Shown: one piece after another, positions 1 through 8,616 of the stretch
How positions within the stretch are numbered: position 1 is the stretch's first letter
Layout of the letters: the number at the start of each line of letters is the position of its first letter
NCBI GenBank assembly: GCA_016720635.1
Contig: JADKKF010000002.1
Span: forward strand, 531,001-595,000
Length of the DNA stretch: 64,000 nt
Origin: Saprospiraceae bacterium
GTDB taxonomy: Bacteria; Bacteroidota; Bacteroidia; Chitinophagales; Saprospiraceae
Direction of reading: 5' to 3'
The notes under the pieces: model-generated
Seen by the model: only the letters and a program-made list of their open reading frames with translations
Databases searched by the model: none
Told to the model about the DNA's origin: nothing
Made by a program: the position numbers and the translations under genes

Positions 1-602
1 TCAACAATATCAACGGATATCAGTTTACAACAAACTTTGATAACCAAAGATTGGAATTCGTAGGATTCGAAGCTGGTAAATTGAACATAAATGATGATAA
101 CTTCGGATTTACAATGTTGGAAAATGGTAAGATCACAACAAGCTGGTCAAACCCAACAGCAGTAAGCGTAAATGATAACGAAGGATTATTCACATTGGTA
201 TTCAAGGCTAGAAGCAACGGTACAGTAAGTGAAAGCGTTTACGCTACATCTGAAGTAACCAATGCTCAAGCATACAATGCAGCAGGAGAAATCATGAACG
301 TAGGATTGAACTTCATCGGAAAAGATGGTGTAGCAGTACAAGGCTTTGCATTGTACCAAAACCAACCAAATCCATGGGGAACAGAAACATTGATTGGTTT
401 CAACTTGCCAGAGTCAATGAAAGCAAAAGTAAGTATCTATGATGTTACAGGAAAAGTAATCAAAGTAGTAGAAAGAACTTTCAACAAAGGATACAACAGT
501 GTAACTTTGAACAAAGGAGAGCTTCCAGCTACTGGAGTTATGTACTATCAATTAGATGCAGCTGATTTCAGTGCAGCTAAGAAAATGATTATACTTGAAT
601 AA
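1..602 (+). CDS. Secreted protein, 3' end, with T9SS type A sorting domain
   Basis: The reading frame is open to the left edge, so this is only the C-terminal part of a larger protein. The first ~100 visible residues look like a beta-sandwich of the cohesin/dockerin-partner type (alternating hydrophobic strands, FTLVFKARSNG), but I cannot name the family with certainty. The last ~85 residues are a T9SS type A sorting domain: the QNQPNPW motif, then the IYDVTGKVI strand and a short basic end (KKMIILE). Such domains direct Bacteroidota proteins through the type IX secretion system to the cell surface or outside. A strong terminator follows the stop codon, so this is the last gene of its transcript. 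Confidence 0.85.
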   Translation, partial: NNINGYQFTTNFDNQRLEFVGFEAGKLNINDDNFGFTMLENGKITTSWSNPTAVSVNDNEGLFTLVFKARSNGTVSESVYATSEVTNAQAYNAAGEIMNVGLNFIGKDGVAVQGFALYQNQPNPWGTETLIGFNLPESMKAKVSIYDVTGKVIKVVERTFNKGYNSVTLNKGELPATGVMYYQLDAADFSAAKKMIILE

Positions 603-637
603 TAGAATCTAGGTTCTAGAAATTCAAAGAAAGAGCA

Positions 638-669
638 GAGCCTCGACGTAAGTCGGGGCTCTTTTGTTT
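638..669 (+). terminator. Rho-independent terminator
   Basis: A 10-bp stem (638-647 with 652-661, one G-U pair) closes a GTAA loop and is followed by a T-rich run (662-669). It lies 36 bases after the stop of the T9SS protein. Confidence 0.85.
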
Positions 670-679
670 GTATGATATA

Positions 680-788
680 CCAAGCGCATAAGGCGGATGG
701 AGGACGACGCAGTCGGTCTCGCGCACTAGCGAGACGGGACTCCGTAATACGCCGACCCCTCTCTCAGGAGAGGGGATATGCCCTAAAT
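680..788 (+). repeat. Structured intergenic repeat, copy A
   Basis: GC-rich island in AT-rich surroundings, related to the copies at 17656, 40560 and 57235. Closing stem GCATA (686-690) with TATGC (777-781). Other copies have GCGTC/GACGC at the same place, so the pairing is kept although the bases differ. Internal pairings: 712-716 with 752-756, a 6-7 bp hairpin 716-722/729-735, and a 7-8 bp hairpin 756-763/768-775 with loop TCAG. It shares the core GACGG(G/A)AC and the (C)GACC block ahead of the last hairpin. No reading frame is apparent. Confidence 0.7.
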
Positions 789-826
789 AATTGATTTTCG
801 CGGGAGGTTAAATGAGGAGAAAGGTG

Positions 827-834
827 TATCTTTG
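827..834 (+). promoter_or_regulatory. -7 box (TATCTTTG) for homogentisate dioxygenase gene
   Basis: Matches the Bacteroidota -7 consensus TAnnTTTG exactly and lies 21 nt before the start codon at 856, which leaves a short leader. I see no good -33 element. Confidence 0.5.
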
Positions 835-855
835 TAGCATTAAGAAAGTTTTGAT

Positions 856-2016
856 ATGCATTATTATAGTTTAGGTCAGATTCCCGCCAAGAGGCATGTT
901 CAGTATCGAAAGCCTGATGGTCAATTGTATCATGAAGAATTATTTTCAACTGAAGGTTTTTCTAATAATTATTCGATTTTATACCATTGTAACCCGCCGA
1001 CTCAGATCATACAGGTGGGAGAGCCTTGGTCTGTTCAGCCGAAAGGAATACATGATAAGCAGCTGAAGCATCGTTGTCTAAACGGATGGAACGTTAAGCC
1101 AGGTGGGGATTATTTGGAGAGTCGGACACCATTGCTTTTCAACACTGATTGCATCATTTCTGTCGCGGCTCCTACAAAAGGTCTGACGGACAAGTTTTAT
1201 AAAAATGCCGATTCAGATGAATTGATATTTATACACAAGGGGACGGGAGCTCTTCGAACGATGTATGGCACGTTAAGATTTGAGTATGGCGACTACATAA
1301 TTGTGCCGCGAGGAACTATATACCAGGTTGATTTTGATGGAGAGGACAATAGGCTTTTGATCGTGGAGAGCAATGGTCCAATCAATACACCACGCGGTTA
1401 TCGCAATCATTTTGGACAGTTGATGGAACATTCGCCTTTTTGTGAGCGAGATATAAAGAAGCCGTCTGAGTTGGAGACTATTGACGAGAAGGGAGATTTT
1501 AAGCTTTGGATTAAAAAGCAAGGGCTTATGTATCCTTACCATTACTTGAATCACCCATTTGATGTGATTGGGTGGGATGGGTATGTCTATCCTTATATAT
1601 TTTCTATTCACAATTTTGAACCAATAACTGGAAGGGTGCATTTGCCGCCGCCGATACATCAAACTTTCGAAGGGGCAAATTTCGTGATTTGTTCTTTTGT
1701 TCCGAGGCTATATGACTATCACCCGTTGGCGATTCCAGCCCCATATAATCACAGCAATATCGATAGTGATGAGGTTTTGTATTATGTGGACGGAGAGTTT
1801 ATGAGTCGCAAACATGTGGAGGCGGGCATGTTTACTTTGCATCCTGGTGGCATCGCTCACGGACCTCATTTGGGCAATGTGGAGAAGAGTATTGGCCAAA
1901 AGGAAACCAAGGAGCTAGCAGTCATGATTGACACGTTTAAGCCCTTGTTGATGACTGAACAAGCCGCAAATATCGAGCAATCAGATTACTACAAAAGTTG
2001 GCTACCAGAGTCGTAA
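856..2016 (+). CDS. hmgA: Homogentisate 1,2-dioxygenase
   Basis: Opens the aromatic ring of homogentisate with O2 to give maleylacetoacetate, in phenylalanine/tyrosine degradation; a cytosolic, iron-dependent cupin enzyme. The 386-residue length and the opening MHYYSLGQIPAKRH fit the shorter bacteroidal/bacterial form. Plausible iron ligands are H299 and an acidic residue in the following IDSDE segment, and H335 in HPGGIAHGPH. The ATG at 856 is preceded by a -7 box. The gene stands alone: the downstream neighbour is convergent and no other step of the pathway is in the window. A pterin-synthesis pair (folE plus a PTPS) near 47 kb could supply the cofactor of phenylalanine hydroxylase, but that link is inference. 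Confidence 0.9.
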   Translation: MHYYSLGQIPAKRHVQYRKPDGQLYHEELFSTEGFSNNYSILYHCNPPTQIIQVGEPWSVQPKGIHDKQLKHRCLNGWNVKPGGDYLESRTPLLFNTDCIISVAAPTKGLTDKFYKNADSDELIFIHKGTGALRTMYGTLRFEYGDYIIVPRGTIYQVDFDGEDNRLLIVESNGPINTPRGYRNHFGQLMEHSPFCERDIKKPSELETIDEKGDFKLWIKKQGLMYPYHYLNHPFDVIGWDGYVYPYIFSIHNFEPITGRVHLPPPIHQTFEGANFVICSFVPRLYDYHPLAIPAPYNHSNIDSDEVLYYVDGEFMSRKHVEAGMFTLHPGGIAHGPHLGNVEKSIGQKETKELAVMIDTFKPLLMTEQAANIEQSDYYKSWLPES

Positions 2017-2032
2017 AGTATAACTATTTTGG

Positions 2033-3379
2033 TTAGAAAAATCTTCTTATGCCAATCCCCAGCATAAAATGATTGTACCTAACGTCAATTGGATATTCCT
2101 CATTCATCCAATTGGAAAAATACCGTTTGTATTGCATAGTTGCATATACAGAGGTTTTGTCATTTAATGCGTAGTGAAGAGATAGTTCACCTTTGATGCC
2201 AAAGCCTTCATTGGATTTGAATATGAGATCACCGTAAGTCGTGTTGGTAGAAATAGAGTCAGGTTTAAATGTATTATTTAATATATTCCCTTTTCGCTTT
2301 AGATTAAAATTGTAAGAGACACCAAGGGAAGGCTCCAATTGAATCCTACCAAAGTTAAACCTATAACCGAGATCTAGCTCTGCATCTAAGGTTTTGTAAA
2401 CATTGGTGGTTTTGACGATATGTATTCCTTGTCGTATTCCATCTGTAGGAGATGTTAATGTTGTGTCGCCATAATAGTCAAAATATTCCCTCATAAAATG
2501 ATAATAAGCCCCACCTTTAATCACAAGATTATTGGGTAATACCACACCAGCTTTTAATCCTAATCCATAGGAGAATAGTGGAGACTCGGTTTCTTTTCTC
2601 AATTTTACTAAACTTGAGACTTCAGATTCCGATGAATCTTTATAGTTCTTTTGATTGAAAGTAGCTAAAGCATCTAATTCTAAAAACCAGTATGATTTTG
2701 ATTTGTGTGAAAATGAAAAACACTCAGTTACCTCGTCAGGTAGGCGGAATTGGTTAAAATCAGCTTCAAAATTGGGTTTATAAAAAGGAATCGAAATATG
2801 ATTAATCATAGATCGATCAAACGACTCTTTGTTTTCTATTGAAATAGAAGTTGTAGCTTGGGGTTGGATTATTTCTGGTTTGGTTGGTTCGGAAAGAATT
2901 ATCTTGTTAGAAGAAATTGTTTCAGAAAATGTATTTGTATGGCCCTTCGTGCCTTGATTATTATTTATTTTTTGATGATGAGCGTTTGATAAATCTTTGG
3001 ATTTAGGTTCTGATATGAATTTGGTTTTGGAAATATCTGCAAGTTCTATATTTTCTAGTTGATTATCTGAAGCTATGATAGAATTTGCCTGAGACATAGC
3101 ATTTTCAGAATTAGAAATATTGGTCAAATTTTTATTGGTAGTGGGTTTATTGTCAATTGCAAAATAGTATTTAGGAATCAGTAAGGCTAGTACGACTATA
3201 AAGGCAATTGAACCGAATAGCAGAAAGTATTTTGGAAACTTTGCATTCATTATTCTTTTATCTTTCCCATACGTAGGTATATTAGGCTCTAGATTATCCC
3301 AGAAATCGTCAGGCAATGATTTTTTCTCATTGCGCATATTTTCTATCAGTTGGGAATATGATGTATTTTTCATGATCAT
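2033..3379 (-). CDS. Membrane-anchored outer-membrane beta-barrel protein, probable anti-sigma partner
   Basis: A 448-residue protein in three parts. The N-terminal ~48 residues are cytoplasmic-looking (SLPDDFWDNLEPN), residues 50-70 form one transmembrane helix, a Ser/Asn/Thr-rich linker runs to about residue 200, and the C-terminal ~240 residues show alternating beta strands ending in RRFF, as in outer-membrane barrels. It starts 5 nt after the end of the ECF sigma gene, so the two are probably co-transcribed. By position and N-terminal layout it is likely the anti-sigma factor or sensor of that sigma factor. A second pair of the same design lies at 23143-24871. Function is inferred from context; no enzyme motif is visible. 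Confidence 0.65.
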   Translation of the reverse strand: MIMKNTSYSQLIENMRNEKKSLPDDFWDNLEPNIPTYGKDKRIMNAKFPKYFLLFGSIAFIVVLALLIPKYYFAIDNKPTTNKNLTNISNSENAMSQANSIIASDNQLENIELADISKTKFISEPKSKDLSNAHHQKINNNQGTKGHTNTFSETISSNKIILSEPTKPEIIQPQATTSISIENKESFDRSMINHISIPFYKPNFEADFNQFRLPDEVTECFSFSHKSKSYWFLELDALATFNQKNYKDSSESEVSSLVKLRKETESPLFSYGLGLKAGVVLPNNLVIKGGAYYHFMREYFDYYGDTTLTSPTDGIRQGIHIVKTTNVYKTLDAELDLGYRFNFGRIQLEPSLGVSYNFNLKRKGNILNNTFKPDSISTNTTYGDLIFKSNEGFGIKGELSLHYALNDKTSVYATMQYKRYFSNWMNEEYPIDVRYNHFMLGIGIRRFF

Positions 3380-3384
3380 AAATA

Positions 3385-3930
3385 TTAATGGTGCATTTGA
3401 TAAAGTCCAGAAACCATTTCTTGCAATAATTCTTTAGCGCGAAATAATCTTGACCTCGATGCTGTGGATGAAATATCTAACAAACTGGCTATTTCTTGAT
3501 GTGTAAAGCCGTCAATTGTATATAAGAAGAAGATTTCTTTATACATAGGAGGTAGTTTGTGAATTGTCTCTAATAGCACGTTATATTCAATAGTACTTTC
3601 AATTTCAGGGGCCCAACTAGATTCTGGGAATGTTGTTTGGTCATGATGATCGACAGCGTTATTCCATTTTATTTTGTGTTTTTTAAAAATGGTATGGAGG
3701 GTAATTTTTTTTATCCACGCCCCAATGGTACAGTCGAATCTAAATTTGGGTAGATTTTGAAAGACAAGAATAAAGACCTGTTGAAGAATATCTTCGGCTT
3801 CATCAGTCTTAGTTTGATACCGAGAGATAATCGCATACATAGCAGGTCCATATTGATTGACAAGTTGCTTTTGCGCCCTGCGATCATTATTGAGACAATT
3901 TTCTACCAGTATGCGATCCTCGGAATTCAA
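3385..3930 (-). CDS. ECF-type RNA polymerase sigma factor (sigma-70 family)
   Basis: A 181-residue alternative sigma factor. Region 2 is at about residues 10-90 (the DEAEDILQQVFILVFQNL segment binds core polymerase and melts the -10 DNA). Region 4 is at about 120-175 (LPPMYKEIFFLYTIDGFTHQ, then a helix-turn-helix) and reads the -35 element. The only plausible start is TTG at 3930; an in-frame stop lies five codons upstream and no ATG is available. It is followed after 5 nt by the barrel protein expected to control it. Which genes it switches on cannot be read from the sequence. Confidence 0.88.
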   Translation of the reverse strand: MNSEDRILVENCLNNDRRAQKQLVNQYGPAMYAIISRYQTKTDEAEDILQQVFILVFQNLPKFRFDCTIGAWIKKITLHTIFKKHKIKWNNAVDHHDQTTFPESSWAPEIESTIEYNVLLETIHKLPPMYKEIFFLYTIDGFTHQEIASLLDISSTASRSRLFRAKELLQEMVSGLYQMHH

Positions 3931-3976
3931 TCTAAATATTTTGAGTTAATAACAAAATTACAAATTAATCAGCACA

Positions 3977-5782
3977 TTACTGTTTCCGCTTTAACCTAAA
4001 AGATCCTGTCAAGTTTACGCCAGTTGTGGTGATGGTGTTATATACTTGAGTAGCTCCATTGTAATAGAAAGTACCTTCGTAATATTCACCAATGGTGGGT
4101 GCAACTTGAGAACAGGTTACGGCGCCATTGCCTTGAGTTATCGTACCTGCAGAACCTTGAGCAAAATAACTATGACCGTCATTAGTACTTCCAGAAATAT
4201 AAAATATATTTGTTGGTTGTCCAAGAGTAAAACCAGCGCAACTAAGTGACATGTAATGCAATGAATCTTCTGACGTTATGGTAGCCCCTGTTGTATTTCC
4301 ACCCGGATTAGTTCCTGATAGCCGTAAATTTAGATTGGTCAAGTAAATGGTATTTATCCCTGTAGAAGATTGAAGGAGAATGTATTCATCAGCAGTAATA
4401 GGATCAGAACAAACGGTTAGGTCGGGAACAGAAACAGCACCTGTATTGGATACGCTGACTGTATTAGATTGTTTGAATGTGGATAAATTATACGCAGTAA
4501 CGGTAACTGGATTTGAATTGCACATGATGATTCTAGCGGTATAGTTGCCACTGGCGTCAGAGGAAAGAGCTACATCCGTACTTCCAGACTTGACTAACAC
4601 AAATGCATTCGCTAAACCCAGGTTGTTACAATCAAGTACTTTGCCTGTCAATGTTAGAATTTGGCTGGTACTAGGCGGAATTACAATATTGCCGAGATCG
4701 GTATTATCACTCAAAGGACCAAATGCTTGGGTGTAAATAATGACGCCACATTCGTCTGTTACCTCAAGTTGCAAAAGCTCATTTTTAGGAACTTTTCCTT
4801 CAAATACTCCATCTTGATTTGTTCTTCCGTAACCATAATTTCCTGTGGAGACGAATTTAATTCTCACAGAAGCATTTGCAACAGGGCCATCGCTATAGAC
4901 TAACTTTCCTTTCAGACTTACCAATGGAAACGGTGCATCACAATTCCAAAAAGAGAAGTGTTTTACTTTTCCGATATAATAACCACCTGTCTTGGTAGCA
5001 GACCCTTCTTCTTTCCATAGTCCTATGTTTTCATCAAAATACCAAAGAGGAATCGTATTAGGGGCAGAAGACTGTAAAGATGAAGGAATCAATAATTTGA
5101 AATCTACCTCAGAACCTGATTTTACATTAAGGGACTGTCCAGAGCTACCAGTCAAAGAAATGGCAGCCATTCCGTAAGACCCAAAGAATACTTGTTCATT
5201 TTGAGTATTCAATCCAACCAAATCTCCTGGCATGGTTTCTCTTTGGTCAAAGGCTGTTGGATCGATATATTGCCAAGAAACTCTTACCGTTCCATCGTAT
5301 GAATTACCATTAGCATCTACGATTGCATTGGCTGGAAATGTCAATTCCATTTTTGAAAATGCTGGGGCAGTTATAGATTGATAAATTACTTTACCTCCCG
5401 TGCTAGCCGAAAAACTCTCAGAATTTAACCCACTGAGGCTCTTTTTAATTAATTTAATTCTTACATGATGGTTGGAGGAGAGTTCAGGAAAAACAGTCCT
5501 AGAGCCTAGAAAATAGCCTGACTTTTCAACTTTTACGTATAAGTGGCCAGAGAAGGATACTTGTTTGAATTTGAAATATCCTTGATCGTTGGTATTGACA
5601 GATTGGGAGCCGATGGTGACAAGGGCTTGTTTTACTTTATTACCGTTTTCATCGAGTACAAAACCATCAATATCTGACTTTTTTTGCGTGATGATGATGT
5701 CGTTTTGGTCTTTTTTACAAGATTGGGCAACAAACGAAAACCCAAGGATTGCGAAAAAAGCAAGCTTCAATAAATCTTTCAT
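3977..5782 (-). CDS. Surface lipoprotein with repeated carboxypeptidase-regulatory-like domains
   Basis: A 601-residue lipoprotein. A hydrophobic signal peptide is followed by a lipobox cysteine at residue 22 (VAQSC, then KKDQ). At least three carboxypeptidase-regulatory-like beta-sandwich units can be seen: one just after the lipobox (DGFVLDENGNKV), one near the middle (LKGKLVYSDGPVANASV) and one later (LTGKVLDCNNLGLANAFV). The ATG at 5782 was chosen over a TTG five codons upstream because it gives a normal signal peptide. It precedes the ECF sigma gene by 46 nt on the same strand, so all three genes may form one operon. Probably an outer-membrane binding or adhesion protein; the ligand is unknown. 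Confidence 0.75.
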   Translation of the reverse strand: MKDLLKLAFFAILGFSFVAQSCKKDQNDIIITQKKSDIDGFVLDENGNKVKQALVTIGSQSVNTNDQGYFKFKQVSFSGHLYVKVEKSGYFLGSRTVFPELSSNHHVRIKLIKKSLSGLNSESFSASTGGKVIYQSITAPAFSKMELTFPANAIVDANGNSYDGTVRVSWQYIDPTAFDQRETMPGDLVGLNTQNEQVFFGSYGMAAISLTGSSGQSLNVKSGSEVDFKLLIPSSLQSSAPNTIPLWYFDENIGLWKEEGSATKTGGYYIGKVKHFSFWNCDAPFPLVSLKGKLVYSDGPVANASVRIKFVSTGNYGYGRTNQDGVFEGKVPKNELLQLEVTDECGVIIYTQAFGPLSDNTDLGNIVIPPSTSQILTLTGKVLDCNNLGLANAFVLVKSGSTDVALSSDASGNYTARIIMCNSNPVTVTAYNLSTFKQSNTVSVSNTGAVSVPDLTVCSDPITADEYILLQSSTGINTIYLTNLNLRLSGTNPGGNTTGATITSEDSLHYMSLSCAGFTLGQPTNIFYISGSTNDGHSYFAQGSAGTITQGNGAVTCSQVAPTIGEYYEGTFYYNGATQVYNTITTTGVNLTGSFRLKRKQ

Positions 5783-6057
5783 AATTCTATAATTCAATTT
5801 TTTACTATAATATTTTCTTCAGGTTAAATGACCCTTCTACTTTTATTTTTGTTGCAAGGCATAAGCTTTTAATAAAAAAAAATTAAAAGATTGGGTGATA
5901 AAATATATCTTTATAGTGAGTTCTTGGATGGGTGGGTAGTGCTTATGAGATTAGTGTTAAGTTGCTATTCATAACAGTTTAACACGATAATATTACCCCA
6001 AATATTTGACAGTTGAAAATTAACTTTAGTTTTGGTTGTAAGATTTATTTTTTAAAA

Positions 6058-6525
6058 ATGAGAGTAATTATTATTTGCACATTGTTGTTTACATGCCTTA
6101 TGATGGAAGCACAGGTATTATTACCTAATTCTTCGAAAAAAGTACCCTCGATACCTATAGATAGTTTAGAAAAGTATTTTTATGAAATCAACCAAGTAGA
6201 TTATGTTTTTCATGGGATGGGAATGAGTATGGCTGTTGAAAATCAAGAAGAAGCAAAGGCAAATATTGCCATGTTAATTCCAAAGTCTGTAGAATGGACT
6301 GATTGCGAATCGATTGGAAAAATGTATTTTTTATTAGCTGATGGCCGATTATTAAATACAGATTTATATCACGAGGGCAAATGTAAATTTTTGATATTTT
6401 TAAATGAAAATAACAAGCCAGCGTTTGGTGCTGAACTGAATGAGCGCGGTCAAAACCTAATAGAGCAAGTTTTATCCATGAGAAAAACAGCAAACCCAGA
6501 AACGAATGAACCCAATAAAAATTAA
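6058..6525 (+). CDS. Small secreted protein of unknown function
   Basis: 155 residues with a clear signal peptide (MRVIIICTLLFTCLMMEAQ). I do not recognise the family. The ATG at 6058 fits the signal peptide; a TTG 45 nt upstream would add residues in front of it. The mature part carries a pair of cysteines (WTDCESIGK and EGKCKFLIF) that could form a disulfide. The stop is only 4 nt before the GH97 start, so the two are probably co-transcribed and perhaps co-exported. Confidence 0.7.
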   Translation: MRVIIICTLLFTCLMMEAQVLLPNSSKKVPSIPIDSLEKYFYEINQVDYVFHGMGMSMAVENQEEAKANIAMLIPKSVEWTDCESIGKMYFLLADGRLLNTDLYHEGKCKFLIFLNENNKPAFGAELNERGQNLIEQVLSMRKTANPETNEPNKN

Positions 6526-6529
6526 CATA

Positions 6530-8611
6530 ATGAAGTCAATTGTAGCCGTTGCATTCTTATTTTGTACATGGATTTTATCCGCTGGAGAATTGTCAGAAGT
6601 GGTGACCTCGCCTAATGGAAATATCAAAGTAGTCGTTTCGTTAAGTAAAAAAGGAAAGATTCAGTATGAGGTTGCCTTCAAAAATAAGAAATTGATTGGC
6701 AAATCCAAATTGGGTGTTTTACTTGAAAATAGGGATTTGACAGAAGGTTTTTTACTAGAAAATATCAAACGCAATTCAGTGGATGAGGTGTGGGACCAAG
6801 TGTGGGGTGAAGAATCAAAAGTAAGAAACCATTACAATGAATTGGCATTAGTTTTTAAGAATAATAAGGGACAACTAGGAGTGATATTTAGGATATTCGA
6901 TGATGGAGTTGGATTCCGCTATCAAATACTTTCTGAAAATGGTAAAACGGAGGATTTATTAGTTAAAGAAGAAATTTCAGAATTCGACTTGGAAGAAGAC
7001 ATGGTGGGATTTTGGCAACCAAGCGATTGGGACAGCAACGAACACGTGTATGAGACCACAAAAATCTCCAAGATTGATGGGTTCAAATCCGTTCGAGAAG
7101 GTTCTATCCACACCCAGTTTATTCCCGATTTTAGGGCAGTTCAGACTCCTATTGTCTTAGTTGGCAAAAAGGTACATATTGCATTGCATGAAGCTGCTTT
7201 GGTTGATTATCCTGCAATGCACCTAAAAGTAGATAATGAAAATTTTAAATTTACCTCGTTTTTGATTCCAAATGCTGGATTGTGGCAAAAAGCAAAGATA
7301 ACAACACCTTTTAATACGCCTTGGCGTACCATCATTATTTCGGAAGATGCAGCTGGTCTTTTACGATCTAGAATGATATTGAACCTTAATGAGCCTTGTA
7401 AAATAAAAGAGACATCGTGGATAAAACCAATGAAATACATGGGGATATGGTGGGAAATGCACCTTGGCAAAAGTAGTTGGGAATATTTGGACAAAAATAC
7501 GATGAAACCCAATGGAAAACACGGTGCGACCAACGCAAATACACGTCGATACATCGATTTTGCATCAAAAAATGGTTTTGGAGGTGTATTGGTCGAGGGC
7601 TGGAATACAGGTTGGGAGGATTGGTTCGGGCTTTGGAAAGAAGAGATTTTTGATTTTCAAACTCCTTATCCTGACTATGATTTGCCTGCCTTGGCAAAGT
7701 ATTCTATTGAAAAGAAATGCCCATTAATAGTGCATCACGAAACATCTGCCGCAGTGACGGCTTATGAAAAATATCTAACTCCCGCTTTCGACTTGATGAA
7801 AAAAAATGGCCTTAATGCCATAAAATCAGGGTATGTGGGTCGAATTATACCTAAGGGTGAATGGCATGATGGACAATGGATGATTAACCACTACAATCGT
7901 GTCATTGAAAAAGCAGCTGAATACAAAATTATGGTAGATGCCCATGAGCCCGTGAGGCCAACGGGATTGCACCGTACTTGGCCAAATTTTATGGCATGTG
8001 AAGCGGCTAGAGGCAATGAATTCAATGGATGGAGTAGTGGAAATCCACCAGAACACGAAACCATATTGCCATTTACAAGGCTTTTGGGAGGACCGATGGA
8101 CTATACACCTGGCATTTTTAATATACAATTCAAAGAATATAAAGACAAAAATAATACCAACCAAGTACATACGACTTTGTGCAAGCAGCTTGCATTGTAC
8201 ATAACGATGTATTCTCCACTCCAAATGGCTGCAGATTTTCCCGAACATTATGAAAAACATATGGATGCCTTTCAGTTTATCAAAGATGTTGCAGTGGATT
8301 GGGATGAATCAAAAATATTAAACGCTTCGATTGGAAACTATGTGACCATTGTTAGGAAGGAAAAGGGCAAAGAGAATTGGTTTTTGGGATCGATTACCGA
8401 TGAATTTCCAAGGGAGTTCGATTTAACTTTTGATTTTTTGAAAGAAGGTGTAAATTATCAAATGGTGGTGTATGCAGATGGGAAAAATGCACATTGGAAA
8501 GAAAATCCAACAAGTTATGAGATCAGTTCACGCAGCGTTAAAAAGAATGACAAAGTAAAAATTAAATTGGCATCAGGAGGCGGATGCGCCATTTCATTGA
8601 TTTCTAAATAA
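6530..8611 (+). CDS. Glycoside hydrolase family 97 (SusB-like alpha-glucosidase)
   Basis: Splits terminal alpha-linked glucose (or, in some members, galactose) from oligosaccharides in the periplasm. 693 residues with a signal peptide (MKSIVAVAFLFCTWILSAGE). The three GH97 parts are present: an N-terminal beta-sandwich (to ~270), a TIM-barrel (WWEMHLG onward) and a C-terminal beta domain. The barrel carries VDAHEPVRPTG (E473), then GNPPEHETILPFTR and GPMDYTPGIF, all typical of the family. The glutamate in HEP suggests the inverting, SusB-like glucosidase subgroup rather than the retaining galactosidases. The ATG at 6530 was chosen for its signal peptide; an ATG 24 nt upstream is also possible. 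No SusC/SusD pair is present, but a secreted alpha-amylase lies 4 kb downstream. Confidence 0.9.
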   Translation: MKSIVAVAFLFCTWILSAGELSEVVTSPNGNIKVVVSLSKKGKIQYEVAFKNKKLIGKSKLGVLLENRDLTEGFLLENIKRNSVDEVWDQVWGEESKVRNHYNELALVFKNNKGQLGVIFRIFDDGVGFRYQILSENGKTEDLLVKEEISEFDLEEDMVGFWQPSDWDSNEHVYETTKISKIDGFKSVREGSIHTQFIPDFRAVQTPIVLVGKKVHIALHEAALVDYPAMHLKVDNENFKFTSFLIPNAGLWQKAKITTPFNTPWRTIIISEDAAGLLRSRMILNLNEPCKIKETSWIKPMKYMGIWWEMHLGKSSWEYLDKNTMKPNGKHGATNANTRRYIDFASKNGFGGVLVEGWNTGWEDWFGLWKEEIFDFQTPYPDYDLPALAKYSIEKKCPLIVHHETSAAVTAYEKYLTPAFDLMKKNGLNAIKSGYVGRIIPKGEWHDGQWMINHYNRVIEKAAEYKIMVDAHEPVRPTGLHRTWPNFMACEAARGNEFNGWSSGNPPEHETILPFTRLLGGPMDYTPGIFNIQFKEYKDKNNTNQVHTTLCKQLALYITMYSPLQMAADFPEHYEKHMDAFQFIKDVAVDWDESKILNASIGNYVTIVRKEKGKENWFLGSITDEFPREFDLTFDFLKEGVNYQMVVYADGKNAHWKENPTSYEISSRSVKKNDKVKIKLASGGGCAISLISK

Positions 8612-8616
8612 ATATT

